Part shown: positions 49,456 to 64,000 of the stretch, one piece after another
How the letters are laid out: every line of letters begins with the position of its first letter
Numbering within the stretch: the stretch's first letter is position 1
DNA from: Prochilodus magdalenae
Lineage: Eukaryota > Chordata > Actinopteri > Characiformes > Prochilodontidae
Length of the DNA: 64,000 nt
NCBI GenBank assembly: GCA_024036415.1
Contig: JAMWET010005499.1
Coordinates: 424,001 to 488,000, forward strand
Direction of reading: 5' to 3'
Notes under the pieces: generated by a model
The model's input: the letters and a program-made list of their open reading frames with translations, nothing else
Told to the model about the DNA's origin: nothing
Databases searched by the model: none
Program-made: the position numbers and the translations under genes

Positions 49456-51539
49456 TGATGGTCCAAATGGGGGACTTCCCTCATGGTTTGGACTTGAGTC
49501 AACATCAGTATGTGTAGCTGACCAGGTGGAGGTTATGGCACCAGCGTTGCTAATTTATTTATTTATTTATTGAGAACCGGCTTTGTGTGTACCAACACAG
49601 GAACACCTGCCTGGTACAGTCTTTATGAGGACTGTAATGGTCCCGCATAGAGCGATACATCAAACATTTATTGATGCATTAGTCATTATCTTTATCATGT
49701 TTTATCAATATCAGCAACATCATGTTATCTTCCCGTATGACATGACGTGATGTGACAACAAGACAAGATTCAAACTCCAGGGTACATAAAAGCATGATTG
49801 TGGCAGCCGCTAATAACGGACGCTGCACGGCTGAAGTCACGGTCAATCTGAAAGTAGTAGCTCTTAACGCTGCATTCTTGCAGCATGTGTGTAAAACAAT
49901 GTCAGCATCAAACCTGGCAGACCTAAACTCCATGATGTAAGAATGATTTTGCAGTGATGGGCTAAAATGATAAAGAATGTCTGCACGCCCAAAGGAGGCC
50001 CGATGCAAAGGTCACCCAGGCCCCTCTTGCGTGTCACTCCAGTGATTGGTGCAGCCCTCGCCTGATTCGTGCAAGGTTTTCTGTCCTATCACAACTGGAG
50101 GCACGGCTGGCAGGTTAACCATTAATGTTGCTTCACTGGTAACTGCCTCTCCAGTGATTCAGATTCAAACTAACTATGAACTATCAAGCAAAAGAGAGAA
50201 ATTTGCGACTGTTTTTTTTTTTTTTTTACTTCTAAATGAGGTTAGAGCTTTGAGGTAAAAGGTTTCTCTCCTCAGGTCTTTTAACCTTATTGCCTAGTTT
50301 TTAGTTTATAGCCAAGAAAAACAGGGAGAAGGACATTTATGACACAATTCTATTGATTGTGGCATATTGTGATCTTTGTATGCTTTTTATTTATTATAAG
50401 GCTTTATTGTCACCCCACACAGTAGGTGTGGAGATATTGAGTGCTTTGTTGACAAACAATGCCAACACAAACAAAGCTGGTTGAGCTTTTAGATTATATA
50501 TGCAATTGATCAGACTTTTGCTTTCAGGGCTCTAGCCCTATGTTTAAAAGAGCACCGTTACCCCCAACAGCTCATCTAGTGTTTTAGAAAGTGCACCGTC
50601 TAAACAGTGACTATGTCTGGCTGAATTCTCTGTATTTTGCTTGGAATTGAGAAATAAGCCAGAACAAATAATGTGGCAATAATAAGTCATACTTTGTCAA
50701 CAGTACAGTCACTTTCAGTAAATGTCCTATGTACATGCAGTGCATCACAGCAAATTCTTCTGAAACGTGTTACAGGAAACTTACAGTAAGTGTTCAAAGC
50801 AGGAAAGTAGAAAAAATCCAGCACAACCATTGTCCAGCTTGTTACATGAAATGGAAATCACATGCTATGGTGTAATCACTGCTTTCCATAAGGGATAACT
50901 TGTGCATACATGTAAATGTTAAAGAGGAGCATCACATATTAGTTTTAGCCTTGTCACAACTGTTGCATAGATGCCTGGCCTACTAAATTTTATTGCGTAT
51001 TGTGATGAATCATTTCACAAAACTATACACAACACATGCATGCCAAAACATGCCACAATTAAACATGTATTACATATGGAGCTCAGAAACTCTGAGCATT
51101 ATGACATTTGTTCAGTGTTCCACAAACTCGTCCAGTTAGAGGGAACTAATTCTGTTCTCACTGTAATGGAACATGGTTTGTTTTTATGTAATGATGATAT
51201 CTATAATATGATCACAAAAGTATGTTATCAAAATAACCTATGATAAGATATGGTTATATTTCCCATGGCAATATGTTTTGCAACAAAGAATGTGAACTGG
51301 GTGCATTTTCATTACTAGCATCAAGTTCAATTCTTGCAAATAAAGGAAAAGCAGAAAATGTTATAAGTCCATTATGAGTCTTACAAGACAAACGATGGTT
51401 CTATCTTCTGACCTGGTGCTGTAACACATGTAGAATGCCACAGTGAGTAGATATTTAGTTTGCTTATTTGAACTTTAGCTGTTTCTGGCATCTGGAAGCT
51501 ACTAAGGATCTAAAATAGGATAGCTTAAAAGTCAATTTA

Positions 51540-51860
51540 GCCACATCAGACTCTGCCCAATTTAGTCAATGCTAATTGGCACCTTATAGCTCGGTCTCCT
51601 CCGTCATGCAGGGCTACCAAGCTCAGAAGGTGAAGGCTAGCATGTGCTTTTTTGAGTCACATGAAGCCACGCACATCCAGTGTCACTGGACACCTCAACA
51701 CGCTTGGAGGAGAATGCTAGCTACCAATTCTGTCAGCTAGCAGATGATCTTGCTGGCTTGCATTGTGTTTTTTTCATCCGTTCCACTCAGAGAAAGCAAA
51801 GTCAGTTATATTCCATCTTTGATGGACTGATGTGGCAACAGGGGTTAAAAACACATTTTT
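51540..51860 (+). repeat. Teleost dispersed repeat (CTAGCATGTGCT ... ACATGAAGCCACGCAC)
   Basis: The ordered words CCACATCAGACTCTGCCC, AGCTCAGAAGGTGAAGGCTA, GCATGTGCT and GTCACATGAAGCCACGCAC match a repeat I know from ostariophysan genomes. It covers the only open frame of note between pla2g3 and rph3a. Confidence 0.5.
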
Positions 51861-52800
51861 AATTTAAATGAATTGGCAATGGCAATTACCAACTTGCCAA
51901 GTCATATTGCTGTTGTTTGTCATAAAGGTTGGCAGGTGTGTTTGTATACATGATTGCCTGTTTTTGTTCGAAATTAGTGCACAAGGAGTAAATCAGGAGT
52001 AAAAAACCCCAAAACACACAACTAGAGTGCAACTGGAAGGTACCCTCATGTAGCTAGGGGAACCCACAATGCTATACTTTTAGCTTTTACATTAAAATCA
52101 GTTTTGCACCAATGAGAGTATGTTTACATTGTTTGCAGATTGTAGATTAAACTGTACCTGATTTTCTGACAGTGGGCATCACTAAGAACCTCTCCTCCAC
52201 ACTGAAGGATGATGTATGTCAGAGGTTGACCAGCAGTTCACTTATTGACCTTTGTGCTGAATCTTCTGAGATGGCTCAAGGTGAGCAGAGACCTGCCCCA
52301 GTTCAAACACAAGGCTGGAAGCCAGTGATTGCAAGTGATTTGAATGCACCACGTTGCCACAGATCAGAAAGGTTATTTTGTGTCATGTATATTTTATTGG
52401 CTACATTTACATAATACAAGTGTATACACTGAACATACAGTAGCATGTCTGAGTATTTAAACAAGTTAATTGAATAAGCTTCTATCAATGGTAGGAACAG
52501 AACAATGGCAAGAATATTTGAGAAAATGCACATAGAACATTTTCTAAATATTGAGTGATACATATATAGTGAGCGCTTATATGGACTATATTGAAATAAA
52601 TTCCTTCAGTAAGACAACAGTCAATATATAGTTTCATCTTCATATTCACAGTCTTGAATTGACTGGACATTATAATTCATTTCTGTTGTTTCAATAAGTT
52701 AAAAACAGAACCGCTAAAGTAGCTCCAGGCCATGTGCGTAGCTTACAGTGCTGAGTTGCTTTTCCAATCAAATTGAGCAGCAAGTTTTTTATGTTTTAGA

Positions 52801-52806
52801 TTTATT
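52801..52806 (-). terminator. rph3a: Probable rph3a poly(A) signal
   Basis: AATAAA on the minus strand, 316 bases past the stop codon. It is the first canonical hexamer I found downstream, but longer 3' UTRs using later signals (for example near 52390) are possible. Confidence 0.4.
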
Positions 52807-53121
52807 TGTGTTTTTTATCATTTAAATCTTGTTTTTCTCTCATTTACTGTCGCATTCACTTTCTACTCTCTTTTCCAATACGACTCTTTCATGTTGGCTG
52901 AAAATCCATGATGCACTGTTGTGCACAATAGCGGATTAACAGTGAGTCAGTTCTATGTTTCCTAAACCAATAGTTATGTAATATCTCATCCTATGAATTC
53001 AAAGCAAGAAGAACACTGTCATACACCAAGTCAGGTTATTAGTACAGTTAGAGTGGGGATGAAAACGGTGGAAGACAGGATCATACGTAGTCACAAAGAT
53101 CTAGCAGGATAGGGGTGCGTT

Positions 53122-63500
<10,379 letters not shown>

Positions 63501-63609
63501 CTGCATGAGAAACACATTACAAGACCTGTTTAAGGACAGTCACCTGGGGACGCAGATAGTCATCACTGGTTTCAGGTGTAGCTCATTTCATCAGAGACAT
63601 TTCATTTAA

Positions 63610-63828
63610 TTCATTTCCAGTCAAAACTGAAAAATGATTCCCTTTTTAGAAGACTTCAGAGCAGAGGAAAGTGAAAGTACAGGAGTAAACAGGACTGCTA
63701 GCAACCATGCAAGACCTGGTAGACCACCAAAACTGTCCACATTAGATAAACAGCACTTAAAGCTTTCTTATTGGAGAAAGAAAAGAAACTCAAGCTCCAC
63801 TATTGCTTCAGACCTACAAGGAGTTTCT
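63610..63828 (+). mobile_element. Tc1/mariner N-terminal (paired-like HTH) fragment
   Basis: Frame from 63634 reads NRTASNHARPGRPPKLSTLD, KQHLKLSYWRKKRNSSSTIA. ARPGRPPKLS is the AT-hook-like GRPR region and linker of Tc1 DNA-binding domains. It is cut off at 63829 by another repeat. Confidence 0.7.
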
Positions 63829-64000
63829 GTAACACTTTACATTAAGTACTGACTAACTATTACTAGGTGATGCATTAGTTAACATGAAGTAATCAATTAA
63901 CAACAGTTGACTAATGTTAAGTAAACATACATAACAACGTGTTACATATTTGCTCAACATTGTAGTTGTTACTAATGTAGTTGTACTTAACATTAGCGCT
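63829..64000 (+). mobile_element. MITE with GTAACACTTTACATTAAGT end (runs off right edge)
   Basis: It starts with GTAACACTTTACATTAAG and continues with repeated (T)TAGTTAACATGAAGTAA and TAATGTTAAGTAA words. The start is the inverted copy of the end of the repeat at 28610-28871. Inserted next to, or within, a Tc1 fragment. Confidence 0.6.

Larger units (their letters stand above)
49300..52800. other. Intergenic region between pla2g3 and rph3a
   Basis: Holds the pla2g3 TATA box, a (TTTA)n run near 49553-49573, a poly-T at 50211-50227 and the dispersed repeat at 51540-51860. The other parts (49650-51530, 51870-52790) are AT-rich, with only short frames lacking domains. I see no gene here. Confidence 0.6.

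Overview
This is a window of teleost fish nuclear DNA. The evidence is spliced vertebrate genes with GT/AG introns, long AT-rich introns, many (TA)n, (CA)n and (GATA-like) microsatellites, and a dense load of degenerate Tc1/mariner elements, MITEs, L1- and L2-type LINE remnants and tRNA-SINE-like repeats of kinds common in ray-finned fish. Several repeat families resemble ones I associate with catfish, characins and cyprinids, so an ostariophysan is plausible but not proven. There are no prokaryotic operons, phage or CRISPR arrays.

Three protein-coding genes can be assembled, all on the minus strand. (1) ttc28, 5' end only: a 10-codon first coding exon (43279-43308) in a CpG-rich promoter region, a 7 kb intron, and a TPR-encoding second exon (36023-36310). 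Intron 2 then runs off the left edge and fills all of 1-36022. (2) pla2g3, complete in seven exons (45422-49242), encoding a 618-residue secreted group III phospholipase A2 with an unusual Ser/Thr/Pro repeat linker and a basic C-terminal tail. (3) rph3a, 3' part only, ten exons (53122-63500) encoding the end of the linker and both C2 domains of rabphilin-3A. Exon phases agree at every junction in all three genes.

Layout. 1-36022: ttc28 intron 2, with two or three L1/Tc1 fragments, SINE-like repeats, microsatellites and several repeat-poor blocks that may be regulatory. 36023-43308: ttc28 exons and intron 1. 43309-45421: ttc28 5' UTR and promoter, then a nest of transposons. 45422-49242: pla2g3, with a TATA box just upstream. 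49300-52800: intergenic, one recognised repeat. 52801-64000: rph3a with repeat-rich introns (Tc1, MITE, LINE, SINE).

The three genes do not form a pathway. TTC28 is a large TPR/CHAT-type protein linked to the midbody and spindle, PLA2G3 is an extracellular lipid hydrolase, and rabphilin-3A is a Rab3/Rab27 effector on synaptic and secretory vesicles. What links them is synteny: in human TTC28 and PLA2G3 lie close together on 22q12, while RPH3A is on 12q24, so this window joins two human segments. No previously undescribed system was recognised. The most distinctive local features are the repeat-bearing pla2g3 exon 4, the minimal ttc28 first coding exon, and a family of short TIR elements in two copies, one carrying a large (TA)n expansion.
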